A stretch of 64,000 nt of DNA from assembly GCF_000373385.1 (NCBI RefSeq), contig NZ_KB891326.1, positions 23,309-87,308 on the forward strand, read 5' to 3'. The notes below the pieces were generated by a model. It ran no database searches. It worked only from the letters and a program-made list of their open reading frames with translations, and was not told the origin of the DNA. The translations under genes and the position numbers were made by a program. Positions 17,601 to 24,552 of this stretch are shown piece by piece (the stretch's first letter is position 1; every line of letters starts with the position of its first letter). The DNA comes from Thiobacillus thioparus DSM 505. GTDB lineage: Bacteria; Pseudomonadota; Gammaproteobacteria; Burkholderiales; Thiobacillaceae.

Positions 17601-20600
17601 CCAGACGATCGCAGGCGAGGCCAGCCACAGCAGCAGAATTGGGGTAGCCGCCAACACCACCATGGGCTTGAACAGTAGGAGAAAGAGTAGGGTGACAAGG
17701 GCGATCGACGGGGCGATCCACATTGCGCGCAAAGCGGCGGCGAAGTCGGTGCGATTGCTGCGTGCTGCCTCGCCTGATGGATTCCATTCGAGCAGCCGGC
17801 GGCGGTTGAACAGCATGCGTCCGATCGTGCGTCCGATCGCGTCGAGGCTGAACCAGGCTTCGAAGGGCAGGCAGGCCAGGGCGAAGGCCGCCTGCATCAG
17901 GCGCTGGCTGGCCGCGTCGAGCATGGCGGCCAGATGCTGGCCCGGCCGGACCTCCTGCGGCTTGTGGAAGAGTTCCACCACCGAGGCAATCAGAGGCGGG
18001 ATCAGGAAGATGCCAATTACTGCCAGGGACCATAATCCAGGCGAGTCGAGCATCGTCCAGCCCAGCAGCAGCAGCAGCGTCACTGCCATGGGCACGAGGC
18101 TGCGCCGCAGATTGTCGAACAGTTTCCATTGCGATAGCCACGACAGCGGGTTCTTCAGCCGGCGCTTGCCGGGCCCGGGGACACGCGGCAACAGCCATCC
18201 TGGCAATTGCCAATCGCCGCGTATCCACCGATGACGGCGGCTCACGTCCGTGCTGTAGTGCGCCGGGTAATCCTCATACAGATGCACGTCGCTCAACAAG
18301 CCGGCACGCACATAACAGCCTTCCAGCAGGTCGTGGCTGAGAATGCGATTCTCGGGAAAGCGATCGTTCAGCACCCGCTCGAACGTGTCCACCTCATAGA
18401 TGCCCTTGCCGATAAACGAGCCTTCACCGAACACGTCCTGGTAGACGTCCGAGATGGCACGGGTGTAGGGGTCGATGCCTGGCTCGCCCCCGTTCAGGCG
18501 CGCGTAGCGCGTGCGGTTTGTGCCTGCCAGGCTCACGCTGACGCGCGGTTGGAGAATGCCGTAGCCCTCGCTCACGCGCTGCAGTTTTTCGTCGTAGCGA
18601 GGACGATTCAGCGGATGCGACATGGCTCCCATCAATTCGCGTGCAACGTCGCGCGGGAGCTGCGTGTCCGTGTCCAGGGTGATGACGTACTTTACGTCCA
18701 GAAGGCAGGTTGTATCGCCTACGATGCGCGAGAACCGTTCGCCGGCCTTATCGTGGGTGTCGCCGCGCAGCAAGGCATTCAGGTCGGCCAGCTTGCCGCG
18801 TTTGCGTTCGTAGCCCATCCAGACACGCGCCTGCGGATTCCAGCGGCGCGGACGGTGAAAGAGAAAAAACAGGCTCGTTTCCCCGCCATATTTTTCGTTC
18901 AGCGCCTCGATGCGAGTCTGCGCCAGTTGCAACAGTGGTTCATCCCCCGCCAGCATTTCTTCGTTCGCATCGCGAAAATCGGTCAGCAGGCCGAAATACA
19001 GATTGCTGTCCCGATTCGCCAGAAAGCGCACTTCCAGCGCCTCGACCAGGTCGTCGACGTTCTGGGGATCAGTGAGCATCGTCGGCACGACGACCAGCGT
19101 CCGCGATTGCGCGGGAATCCCTGCGGAGAAATCCATGCGTGGCAGCGGCTGCGGCGGCACCCACAAGGTCGCCACCCAATTCACCAGGGTGTGCGCCAGC
19201 TGGCTGGTGGACAGCAGTGCCAGCAGACCGATCGGCAACAGCCAGTCGAGGGATACGTCCTGGGCATGTGCCATTGCCAACAGGCCGGCGCTGAAGAGCA
19301 GCGTGAGCAGCGTGATTGCACCGAGATACACGGCCAATGGACGCGGCTTCACCAGATTTGCGAGCATGCCCGCAGCAGAATGGCGCATCTGCGACCGCGC
19401 TTCGAGTGTGTCCAGGCCCCGGCCAACCAGGTAATAGCCGACATGCGTCATGCGCGCGTCGGCTTCCGGCTGCACGGCCTGCGCTTCCTGGGCGAGCTGG
19501 ATCGCGCGCCGGGCCACCTCGACCTCCGGGAGCGGGCTCCGCTTCGCGATTTTTTCGATCGCATGGCGATAACGGTCGCGGCTGGCAAAGTCCATCCCCG
19601 CGTAGGCACCGGCGGGATCGTCGCGCAGGGTTCGCTCGACAATACTCATGGTTTCGACGAACTCGCGCCAATCCATCGCGCCCAGGAAGCGCAGGCTGCC
19701 GATGCTGTTGCTGATCGAAACCTGGTCGGCGGCCTGCTGCTGGTTTCCCGATTGCACCAATTGCTCGATGGTCTGTCCCGACTCGGCCAGAACCTGCTCG
19801 ATCCAGGTCAGCGGCAATGCAAGAGCAAGGCCCTGCCCTTGCAGCCGGCGCGTGAATTCCGATACGAATGGGGTCGACATCGGCGGATGCGAGCGCGCCA
19901 TGTCCGCGATCACCAGCACCAGGCTTTTCGGATCTTTCTCCGCGGTGGCCGTCATCAGTTCTGCCCAGCTGCTTGCGATATCGCGGTCTACCCGTCCGGC
20001 GGCGATACGAACGGCAACGCGACGCAGGTTCTCGATCAAGGCCAGCCGCAGCATGATGGGGATGGCCCACAACTCGCCCAGCTTGAGCGGGCTGACTGTC
20101 TGATAGGCGGCGACGAAACGGCTGAGACTTTCTGCGTCCACCCGGCCGTCGCCGTGCGAAATGACTTCCAGCGCGATGTCATACACCCGCGGTAATCCAG
20201 CCGAAGGGCCATTCATCAATCGCGGCAGTTCCCGGCTGTAGCCCTTGGGGAAGTGGCGCCGGGCGGTGCGGATCTGTTCCTCGACCAGATAGAAGTTGTC
20301 GAGCAGCCATTCGCTGGCCGGCGTGATTTGCTGGTTGGCTTTTACCGCAGCCGTGAGCCGGCCGCAGACGCCGATCAGGATCGCTTCATTCGCCGCCAGA
20401 CGCGGCAGGATCTGATCGTGCGGGCGTTCCTGCGTCAACGTGTGCATGGCAGCGAGCCGCTTGCCCCGCTGCTCCATCTGGTCGGCATTGAACAATTCCG
20501 CGCGTAGCGGTGGCTCATCGAAGGATTGCTGGATGGGGGTGCCGCCGTCGCGCAGGTTTGCTCTGAGTTGGAGAATGCAACGGGAGAAACGACTGTCGCT

Positions 20601-20621
20601 GGTTTTCATGTGGTGGAGCAT
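11694..20621 (-). CDS. ndvB: cyclic beta-1,2-glucan synthase (NdvB/Cgs-type)
   Basis: A giant inner-membrane protein of 2975 residues that makes cyclic beta-1,2-glucan, an osmoregulated periplasmic glucan. Known NdvB/Cgs proteins are about 2830-2870 residues, so this is slightly long. Residues 1-420: cytoplasmic N-terminal part. About 429-485: first membrane helices. About 505-810: GT84 transferase domain, with DTDTQLP at about 650 and RRHRWIRGDW at about 795. About 840-1050: more membrane helices. About 1060-1560: glucoamylase-like DUF3131 region. C-terminal half: two beta-sandwich segments and the GH94 phosphorylase domain with GSGDWNDGMNLVG, which sets chain length. Start could be the ATG at 20621 or 20609; neither has a good ribosome binding site. 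No frame break was seen. Confidence 0.93.
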   Translation of the reverse strand: MLHHMKTSDSRFSRCILQLRANLRDGGTPIQQSFDEPPLRAELFNADQMEQRGKRLAAMHTLTQERPHDQILPRLAANEAILIGVCGRLTAAVKANQQITPASEWLLDNFYLVEEQIRTARRHFPKGYSRELPRLMNGPSAGLPRVYDIALEVISHGDGRVDAESLSRFVAAYQTVSPLKLGELWAIPIMLRLALIENLRRVAVRIAAGRVDRDIASSWAELMTATAEKDPKSLVLVIADMARSHPPMSTPFVSEFTRRLQGQGLALALPLTWIEQVLAESGQTIEQLVQSGNQQQAADQVSISNSIGSLRFLGAMDWREFVETMSIVERTLRDDPAGAYAGMDFASRDRYRHAIEKIAKRSPLPEVEVARRAIQLAQEAQAVQPEADARMTHVGYYLVGRGLDTLEARSQMRHSAAGMLANLVKPRPLAVYLGAITLLTLLFSAGLLAMAHAQDVSLDWLLPIGLLALLSTSQLAHTLVNWVATLWVPPQPLPRMDFSAGIPAQSRTLVVVPTMLTDPQNVDDLVEALEVRFLANRDSNLYFGLLTDFRDANEEMLAGDEPLLQLAQTRIEALNEKYGGETSLFFLFHRPRRWNPQARVWMGYERKRGKLADLNALLRGDTHDKAGERFSRIVGDTTCLLDVKYVITLDTDTQLPRDVARELMGAMSHPLNRPRYDEKLQRVSEGYGILQPRVSVSLAGTNRTRYARLNGGEPGIDPYTRAISDVYQDVFGEGSFIGKGIYEVDTFERVLNDRFPENRILSHDLLEGCYVRAGLLSDVHLYEDYPAHYSTDVSRRHRWIRGDWQLPGWLLPRVPGPGKRRLKNPLSWLSQWKLFDNLRRSLVPMAVTLLLLLGWTMLDSPGLWSLAVIGIFLIPPLIASVVELFHKPQEVRPGQHLAAMLDAASQRLMQAAFALACLPFEAWFSLDAIGRTIGRMLFNRRRLLEWNPSGEAARSNRTDFAAALRAMWIAPSIALVTLLFLLLFKPMVVLAATPILLLWLASPAIVWWTGQPLARREAQLTPEQTVFLRKVSRKTWAFFETFVGPEDHWLPPDNYQEYRGAAVAHRTSPTNMGMALLANLTAYDFGYIPAGQLVERTAHTLDTMNNLARYRNHFFNWYDTQTLQPLHPSYVSTVDSGNLAGHLLTLRVGLLALADDRIVGAPWLDGLHDTLRVLVEAAGSHPTGLLARLQADIEAASQSGPTTLALAWQYLDQLAKRASEFADSPEAVLRKPTSTEGAHGPAEERRHADTALYLQADEDSAHHPTLDHASAVLSETTSESDMGWWARALARQCHAALDDLSFLAPWLLLPAAPDELGEDLGLGAIPTLRELARIEDRCMPTIERRLGASPTPAEREWLYAFRQCITLAGQRASERIATIEHLAQQAGAFANMAYDFLYDKTSRLLAIGYNVDELRRDTSYYDLLASEARLINFVAIAQGQVPQESWFALGRLLTTAGGEPVLLSWSGSMFEYLMPLLVMPNFDNTLLDQTYKAAVARQIDYGRQLGVPWGMSESGYNLVDVHFNYQYRAFGVPGLGLKRGLADDLVIAPYATVLALMVAPEAACLNLQRLSAEGLEGKFGFYEAVDYTPSRQRRGESRAVVRSYMAHHQGMSLLSLAYLLLDRPMQKRFESDPLFQATLLLLQERVPRATALFPQTAQLSDIRPTAAAVEAPIRVFSSANTPTPEVQLLSNGRYHVMITNAGGGYSRWKDLAVTRWREDTTCDAWGTFCYLRDERSGEVWSTAYQPTLKQPQHYEVIFSEGRAEFRRRDEDFETHTDIVVSPEDDIELRRVHITNRAPTRRTIAVTSYAEVVLSVPAADALHHAFSNLFVQTEIVEQRHAILCTRRPRSRTEPTPWMFHLMAAHGAAIDTVSYETDRMQFIGRGHTVAAPQALGNMPSGVLSGSQGSVLDPIVAIRYTVTLDPDQTIAIDMVSGMADTRDAALGLVEKYQDRRLADRVFDLAWTHAQVVLRQLNASEADAQLYGRLANSVIYAHASLRADASILLQNRRGQSGLWGYAISGDLPIVLLQIGDGAHIELVRQLVQAHAYWRLKGLAVDLVIWNEDRAGYRQVLQDQIIGLIAAGVEAHVIDRPGGIFVRSAEQISNEDRILFQSVARVILSDSRGTLAEQINRRSLRDVRMPRLQPTRTYRAESPSDNPLPSRDLILHNGLGGFTPDGHEYVVTTTAEQVTPAPWVNVLANPHFGTVISENGQAYTWSENAHEYRLTPWHNDPVSDAGGEAFYLRDEETGHFWSPTPLPARGVNAYVSRHGFGYSVFEHTEDGIVSELWVYVALDAAVKFSMLKVRNVSGRPRQLSATGYVEWVLGDLRPKSTMHVTTEMDADSGALFARNPYNTEFADRIAFFDADESNRRTISCDRAEFIGRNGSLRNPAAMGRMRLSGKTGAALDPCAAIQIGFDLADGEEREIVFRLGQAGRRGGGDARKLVRQFRGSAAAHAALEAVWQYWNHSLGAVQVETPDPALDVLTNGWLVYQTLACRLWARSGYYQSGGAFGFRDQLQDVMALIHAEPQRVREQLLLSAAHQFVEGDVQHWWHPPTSRGVRTHCSDDYLWLPLAVCRYVLSTGDTGVLDESVGFLEGRPVSPEDDSYYDLPGHAAESASLYEHCVRAIRHGLSFGEHGLPLIGSGDWNDGMNLVGLHGKGESVWLAFFLYDVLTRFTELAERKGDGAFAAQCRTEAEQLRQRIEQNAWDGAWYRRAYFDDGTPLGSAGNVECRIDSISQSWSVLSGAGDAKRSRMGMDAVYAHLVRRDHALIQLLDPPFDTADMDPGYIKGYVPGVRENGGQYTHAAIWTVMAFAALGDSQRAWELLAMINPVNHGKSAESVAVYKVEPYVVAADVYAVSPHTGRGGWSWYTGSAGWMYRLIVESLLGLRLDVDKLHFAPCLPADWQAFKLHYRYRETVYHIAVSQTQTDDAAQHGAMHVTVDGIEHPDGTIPLIDDRQNHTADVRIMIQPEMHR

Positions 20622-20981
20622 CCCTTACCGGTAAGCCGATTCCTGGATGGACCGGGCAGCGGCCCCATGGGGAAACGGCTGCCAGGGTTCGTCCCTTCTC
20701 GACTGCGACACAAACTCGCCGTCCCCCGAATACGCGACCTCGCGGGCCGAGCAGATGGGCGGATTGGTCAGGAGGATCGATCCTCCTGTATCAGCATAGT
20801 GCAATGCGCATCCCGCACCCCACCCCTTTCTCGTATGGCGAACCGCTCCAGCAAGCACCGCCGCCCGACGGCTATGCCGGGATACCGCGAACCACTCACG
20901 GCCGGATGAGGAGAAACTGGGGTGAAGAGGGTTTGCCCGGAAGTCCGACGCTGTGATTGGCGGGTTCGATTGTGCGCAGTG
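20622..20981. other. intergenic region upstream of ndvB with a 20-bp palindrome
   Basis: These 360 bases hold no convincing gene. Two perfect dyads stand out: CTTACCGGTAAG at 20624-20635, directly against the ndvB start, and CAGGAGGATCGATCCTCCTG at 20769-20788. The first overlaps the region where the ribosome would bind; the second is about 150 bases upstream. They may be regulator sites for ndvB, or the second could be a terminator of the infA operon, although no T-run follows it. Confidence 0.6.
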
Positions 20982-21287
20982 TCAAAGACTCCACGGTTTG
21001 GCCAGGTTCCAGCCGATGCCACGGCAATAGGTACAGGGCGCGCTGTCGCGTTTTCCGGTGCCGTTGCAGCTCGTGCATTGTTTCCAGCAGGCGTCGCGCG
21101 TGGCGACGGCAACGATGCCGCTGCAGCGCGCCCCGCGCCGGATGCGGATGCAGCGCTGGCCGACGGATTCCTTGCGGTAGGTGATGGCGCCGCAGGCCTT
21201 GCAGACGCCGACAGGATGCGGCTTGGCGACTTCGCGCACAGGAGTGGTGGGCGAATCGGTTTCATGCATGACCGCCTGCCCTTGCAT
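20982..21287 (-). CDS. small zinc-ribbon protein with DnaJ-like CxxCxGxG motifs
   Basis: A 101-residue protein of unknown function. The C-terminal half has CKACGAITY, then CSGIVAVATRDACWKQCTSCNGTG and CTYCRGIGW; the last two are CxxCxGxG-like zinc motifs as in the DnaJ Cys-rich domain. A second in-frame ATG is at 21269. The ATG at 21287 shares its A with the TGA of infA, so translation is probably coupled. A link to ribosome or chaperone function is plausible from this position but not shown. Confidence 0.7.
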   Translation of the reverse strand: MQGQAVMHETDSPTTPVREVAKPHPVGVCKACGAITYRKESVGQRCIRIRRGARCSGIVAVATRDACWKQCTSCNGTGKRDSAPCTYCRGIGWNLAKPWSL

Positions 21288-21553
21288 CAGTTGAATTTTC
21301 TGAACGTGGCCGGCCGTGGCGCCTGGACGTGGGTGTCCTTGTGACGGAAATTGATGCGGCCCTTGGTGAGATCGTAGGGCGACATTTCGATGGTGACCTT
21401 GTCGCCGGCCAGGATGCGGATGCGGTGCTTGCGCATTTTGCCGGAGGCGTAGGCGGTGATTTCAAAGCCGTTGTCCAGCGTGACGCGGAAGCGGGTTTGC
21501 GGGAGGACTTCGTTGACGACGCCTTCCATTTCTACAAGTTCTTCTTTTGCCAT
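21287..21553 (-). CDS. infA: translation initiation factor IF-1
   Basis: An 88-residue IF-1, which binds the A site of the 30S subunit with IF-2 and IF-3. The OB-fold signature is complete: [20 protein letters not shown], then [17 protein letters not shown] and [16 protein letters not shown]. It carries a C-terminal tail of about 15 residues ([13 protein letters not shown]) beyond the 72-residue E. coli protein, as in the second infA copy of many Betaproteobacteria. GAGGAA precedes the ATG at 21553. It lies outside any ribosomal protein operon, which also points to a second copy, perhaps cold- or stress-linked. Confidence 0.95.
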   Translation of the reverse strand: MAKEELVEMEGVVNEVLPQTRFRVTLDNGFEITAYASGKMRKHRIRILAGDKVTIEMSPYDLTKGRINFRHKDTHVQAPRPATFRKFN

Positions 21554-21859
21554 GGCGTGATTCCTCATGATGACCGGGGCACGATGGAGCCGTGCGCTGG
21601 CATGGGTGGATAGGCGAAAGATCGCAGTGGAACTGCGGCAGCCGCGCCCGGGCGCGCGGTAATGATGCCAATGAGGAAAGCCGACAGAGTGCCCGCTGGG
21701 GGCAGGAGGAGACTGACCAAAAGACCAATTCGTCAGGCCAGTATGAGGAGCAGGGCACATCTTGGCAAGGCGGGTGACCAGCCTCCGCGGCTGGACTGGG
21801 CTGCAGGCGAGCACGTGGTCCGCGTTGCCCGGAAAAGCCGCCACGAGCGCCGCGTGCCG
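21554..21859. other. intergenic region between mscS-like gene and infA
   Basis: About 300 bases without a gene; presumably the infA promoter and leader. There is a perfect 14-base palindrome CGCGCCCGGGCGCG at 21643-21656 and a small CGCAG/CTGCG hairpin just before it. I see no clear promoter boxes or riboswitch. A long leader would fit cold-shock control of infA, but this is only a possibility. Confidence 0.5.
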
Positions 21860-22954
21860 CTAATTGGCCGCGGCTTCTGCGGCGGTGGATTCGAGGTGCA
21901 CGGTACGGGTGGGGAAGGCGATCTCTGCGCCATGCGTCCGGATGATGGCCGCGATTTTCAGCAGCACGTCCTGCTTGACCTCGTGGTAGTGCACCCACTC
22001 GACGGTTTTGGTGAAGGTGTAGATGAAGAAATCCAGCGACGACGCAGCAAACTGGTTGAAGTTGACGATGAGCGTGGCATCGGTGTCGATCTCGGGGTGG
22101 CCCTGCAACATGGCCTTCACGTCGGCGACGATGGGGGCCATCTTGTCGAGGTCGACATAGCGGATGCCGATGGTTTCCTTGATGCGCCGGTTGGTCATGC
22201 GGGTGGGATTTTCCACCACGATGGTGGTGAACAGCGCGTTGGGCACGTAGATCGGATTCTTGTTGAAGGCGCGTACGCGGGTGTGGCGCCAGCCGATGTA
22301 TTCCACCGTGCCCTCGATCTGGTGGTCAGGCGAGCGGATCCATTCGCCCACAGTGAACGGCCGGTCCAGATAGATGGTGAGGCCGCCGAAGAAATTGGCC
22401 AGCATGTCCTTGGCAGCAAAGCCGACGGCGATGCCGCCGATGCCGCCGAACGCCAGCACGCCGGACACGCTGAATCCGAGGTTCTGCAGGATGACCAGCA
22501 CGGCCACGACGATGATCGAGACCCGTCCCAGCTTGGAGAGTGCGTCGATGGTGGTGGAGTCCACGCCGCGTCCCGTTTCGACGCCGCGGACGAGGATGTT
22601 GCGCGAGGCCTGGCTGATCAGTCGCATCAGGAACCAGGCCAGTGCGACGATGATGAGGGTATTGCGGGTCGGCAGAACGAAATCGAAGACCGGAGTGCCG
22701 AGATGCTGATGCACGATCTGGATGGCGTAGGTTGCGCCGGTCACCCACAGGATGAGCGTGAGGGGTTTGCGCATGGCCTTGATCAACGCGTCGTCCCAGA
22801 CGGTTGCGGTGCGTGCGGCGATTTTTTCGATGCGACGCAGCAGGTAGTGGGCGCCGATGTTGAGCAGGGTGACGGCGCCGAGGATCGTCAGCACCTGAGG
22901 CAACCACGACGAGGCAAGGAAGTCGAGACCGATTCGTTGGATCAGATCGTTCAT
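21860..22954 (-). CDS. MscS-family mechanosensitive channel
   Basis: A 364-residue inner-membrane channel that opens under osmotic downshock. There are about four transmembrane helices in residues 15-190. The pore helix carries the typical Gly/Ala pattern in GVLAFGGIGGIAVGFAAKDM, followed by LANFFGGLTIYLDRPFTVGE, the most conserved MscS string, and the beta domain with TRVRAFNKNPIYVPNA. It ends with the soluble alpha-beta domain (FNQFAASSLDFFIYTF). It is longer than E. coli MscS (286) because of extra N-terminal helices, like YbdG/YnaI. Presence near ndvB is consistent with osmotic adaptation. Confidence 0.93.
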   Translation of the reverse strand: MNDLIQRIGLDFLASSWLPQVLTILGAVTLLNIGAHYLLRRIEKIAARTATVWDDALIKAMRKPLTLILWVTGATYAIQIVHQHLGTPVFDFVLPTRNTLIIVALAWFLMRLISQASRNILVRGVETGRGVDSTTIDALSKLGRVSIIVVAVLVILQNLGFSVSGVLAFGGIGGIAVGFAAKDMLANFFGGLTIYLDRPFTVGEWIRSPDHQIEGTVEYIGWRHTRVRAFNKNPIYVPNALFTTIVVENPTRMTNRRIKETIGIRYVDLDKMAPIVADVKAMLQGHPEIDTDATLIVNFNQFAASSLDFFIYTFTKTVEWVHYHEVKQDVLLKIAAIIRTHGAEIAFPTRTVHLESTAAEAAAN

Positions 22955-23086
22955 TGAGGGTGAAATCAGGATAGGAATGTCTCTCGGGATTCTATTGGAA
23001 AGCAGTGCATCAATCTTCCCGAACCACGCGCGGGCGTGCGGCGGTTTCCTATACTGAACCCTTAGGGAAAATTTGAGGAGTCGAAC

Positions 23087-23545
23087 ATGAACCAGAGGAT
23101 TGCATTGCCGGTCTTGTTGTCGCTCGCCTTGATCGGGGGCTGTGCGGAGATGGGCAGCCTGGGCGGAACGAAATACGGTGAGACCGGGGGCTCGGTCGCG
23201 AGCCAGTCGGACCGTAACGGGACCATTGCCCAGTTGGAAAACATCCAGGTGGACGACAAGTACAAGCTCGGGGTGGGTACGGCCGTAGGGGCGGTGGCGG
23301 GCGGCCTGCTTGGCTCGGGAATGGGCGACAGTACCACGGCCACGGTGGCGGGTGCGGTGTTGGGCGGTGCGGCAGGTACCTATGCCCAGAGCAAAATCGC
23401 TAAAAAGGAGGCACAGCGAGTCACCGTTGACATGGTAACCGGGGGGCGCGTCACGATTACGCAGCCGACGGATGGCCGCCTGCGGGAAGGCATGCGCGTG
23501 CGCGTTGAGGGCAGCGGCGAGAACGCCCGGGTGGTACCGCGATGA
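23087..23545 (+). CDS. glycine-zipper 2TM outer-membrane lipoprotein (SlyB/Pcp-like)
   Basis: A 152-residue lipoprotein. The signal peptide ends in the lipobox LIGGC, with Cys at residue 19. Residues about 62-105 form a Gly/Ala-rich double glycine zipper (GVGTAVGAVAGGLLGSGMG and ATVAGAVLGGAAGTYA). The C-terminal part (VDMVTGGRVTITQPTDGRL) matches the SlyB/Pcp tail. Such proteins stabilise the outer membrane. GAGGAG precedes the ATG. Confidence 0.88.
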   Translation: MNQRIALPVLLSLALIGGCAEMGSLGGTKYGETGGSVASQSDRNGTIAQLENIQVDDKYKLGVGTAVGAVAGGLLGSGMGDSTTATVAGAVLGGAAGTYAQSKIAKKEAQRVTVDMVTGGRVTITQPTDGRLREGMRVRVEGSGENARVVPR

Positions 23546-23676
23546 GAAAGTGGTGGGCCTGAGGCGGTTCTTGAGGTGGCCTCGTCAAAGGAGCGGGTTG
23601 CCGCCCACACGATACGTCCGGCACGCGGTGAGGCGGCGGAAGGCTGTGTGCCAACCGCCGCCGCCGCCCACTGCTG

Positions 23677-24252
23677 CTATCGCGCCCGGCCCGCCGCAGT
23701 GGCGGCCGGCACCTCGACCAGTTTGCCGCTCTTCACGTCGTAGATGTAGCCGTAGATGGGGATGTTTCCGGGTACCAGCGGATGGGCGCGGATGCGTAGC
23801 ACGTCTTCGAGCACACTCTGCTCCTGATTGGGAATAGTGAGCCAGCTGATGTGCTCGCCTTCGGGCGATCCGCCGCCGCCCGCATCGTGCCAGCCGCTGG
23901 CGTCGACGGGCGGTCTTCAGACTGCTGCGCAGCAGCTTGCGCATGACCTCGTCGGTGAAGGTCTCCTGCCGCAATCGGTGTGGTGGATGACGAACCACTC
24001 GCGGGTACCCAGCAGCTTGTAGGAAATGACCAGCGAGCGGATGGCGTCATCGCTGGCGCGGCCGCCGGCATTGCGGATGACATGGGCGTCGCCCTCCGCG
24101 AGTCCGGCATATTGGGCCGGATCGAGGCGGGCGTCCATGCAGGTGAGGATGGCGAAGTGTCGGCCCGGCGGCATGGGCAGGCTGCCTTTATTGCCGAAAT
24201 TGGATGCATAGCGCTGGTTGGCGGTCAGGACTTCATTCACGACGGTACTCAT
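23677..24252 (-). pseudogene. beta-class carbonic anhydrase with two frameshifts
   Basis: The reading frame starts with AAGGAG and [16 protein letters not shown] and contains the zinc-site segments [11 protein letters not shown] and HHTDCG, so the Cys, Asp-Arg, His and Cys residues of beta-carbonic anhydrase are present. Just after HTDCG (about 23983) the frame breaks: the expected ATG-GAG reads AG-GAG, one base short. It resumes as [16 protein letters not shown] and shifts again near 23910, continuing as [20 protein letters not shown] and then [19 protein letters not shown] to the stop at 23677. As read, translation ends at 23917 and gives 111 residues with the zinc ligands but no C-terminal part. 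Real decay or sequence error cannot be told apart here. Confidence 0.85.
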
Positions 24253-24552
24253 GCTTGTCTCCTTATCCACGCCGCGATGACTGGATCTGCGGGGGCGTCG
24301 CGGATTCGGTCCGCCGCGTCGATTGGCTTGCCTGGGTGGGTGAAGGTCGCCAGGCAGGTGGAAAATTCGAGAACCCAGTATAGGAAACAGGCAAGCGGAC
24401 GAATCAAGAGGCGGGCTGGTCGATATGGCAAAACTCTGCATGATCGTATGGGAATACTGTAATTCGTACCGCCCGCCATGAATATTTTTGACGGTACACC
24501 TGACGGCATCTGTCGGTATGATGGCAACGTCACATAATCATCTTGGTCTGTC
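24253..24552. other. divergent intergenic region between carbonic anhydrase and the fusion gene
   Basis: About 300 bases with promoters expected on both sides. The right end is AT-richer and has a repeated CTGACGG/CTGTCGG motif (about 24498-24516). No tRNA gene or tRNA 3' end was found here, although a DUF4102 integrase gene normally starts next to one. Confidence 0.5.

Noticed and set aside
18207-20195. Long open frame of 662 codons on the plus strand inside ndvB
   Set aside because: It is antisense to a clear glucan synthase and looks like high-GC mirror coding; no ribosome binding site or family match.
24253-24552. tRNA attachment site for an integrated element before the DUF4102 domain
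   Set aside because: No tRNA gene or 3' end was seen, and no other element genes follow.
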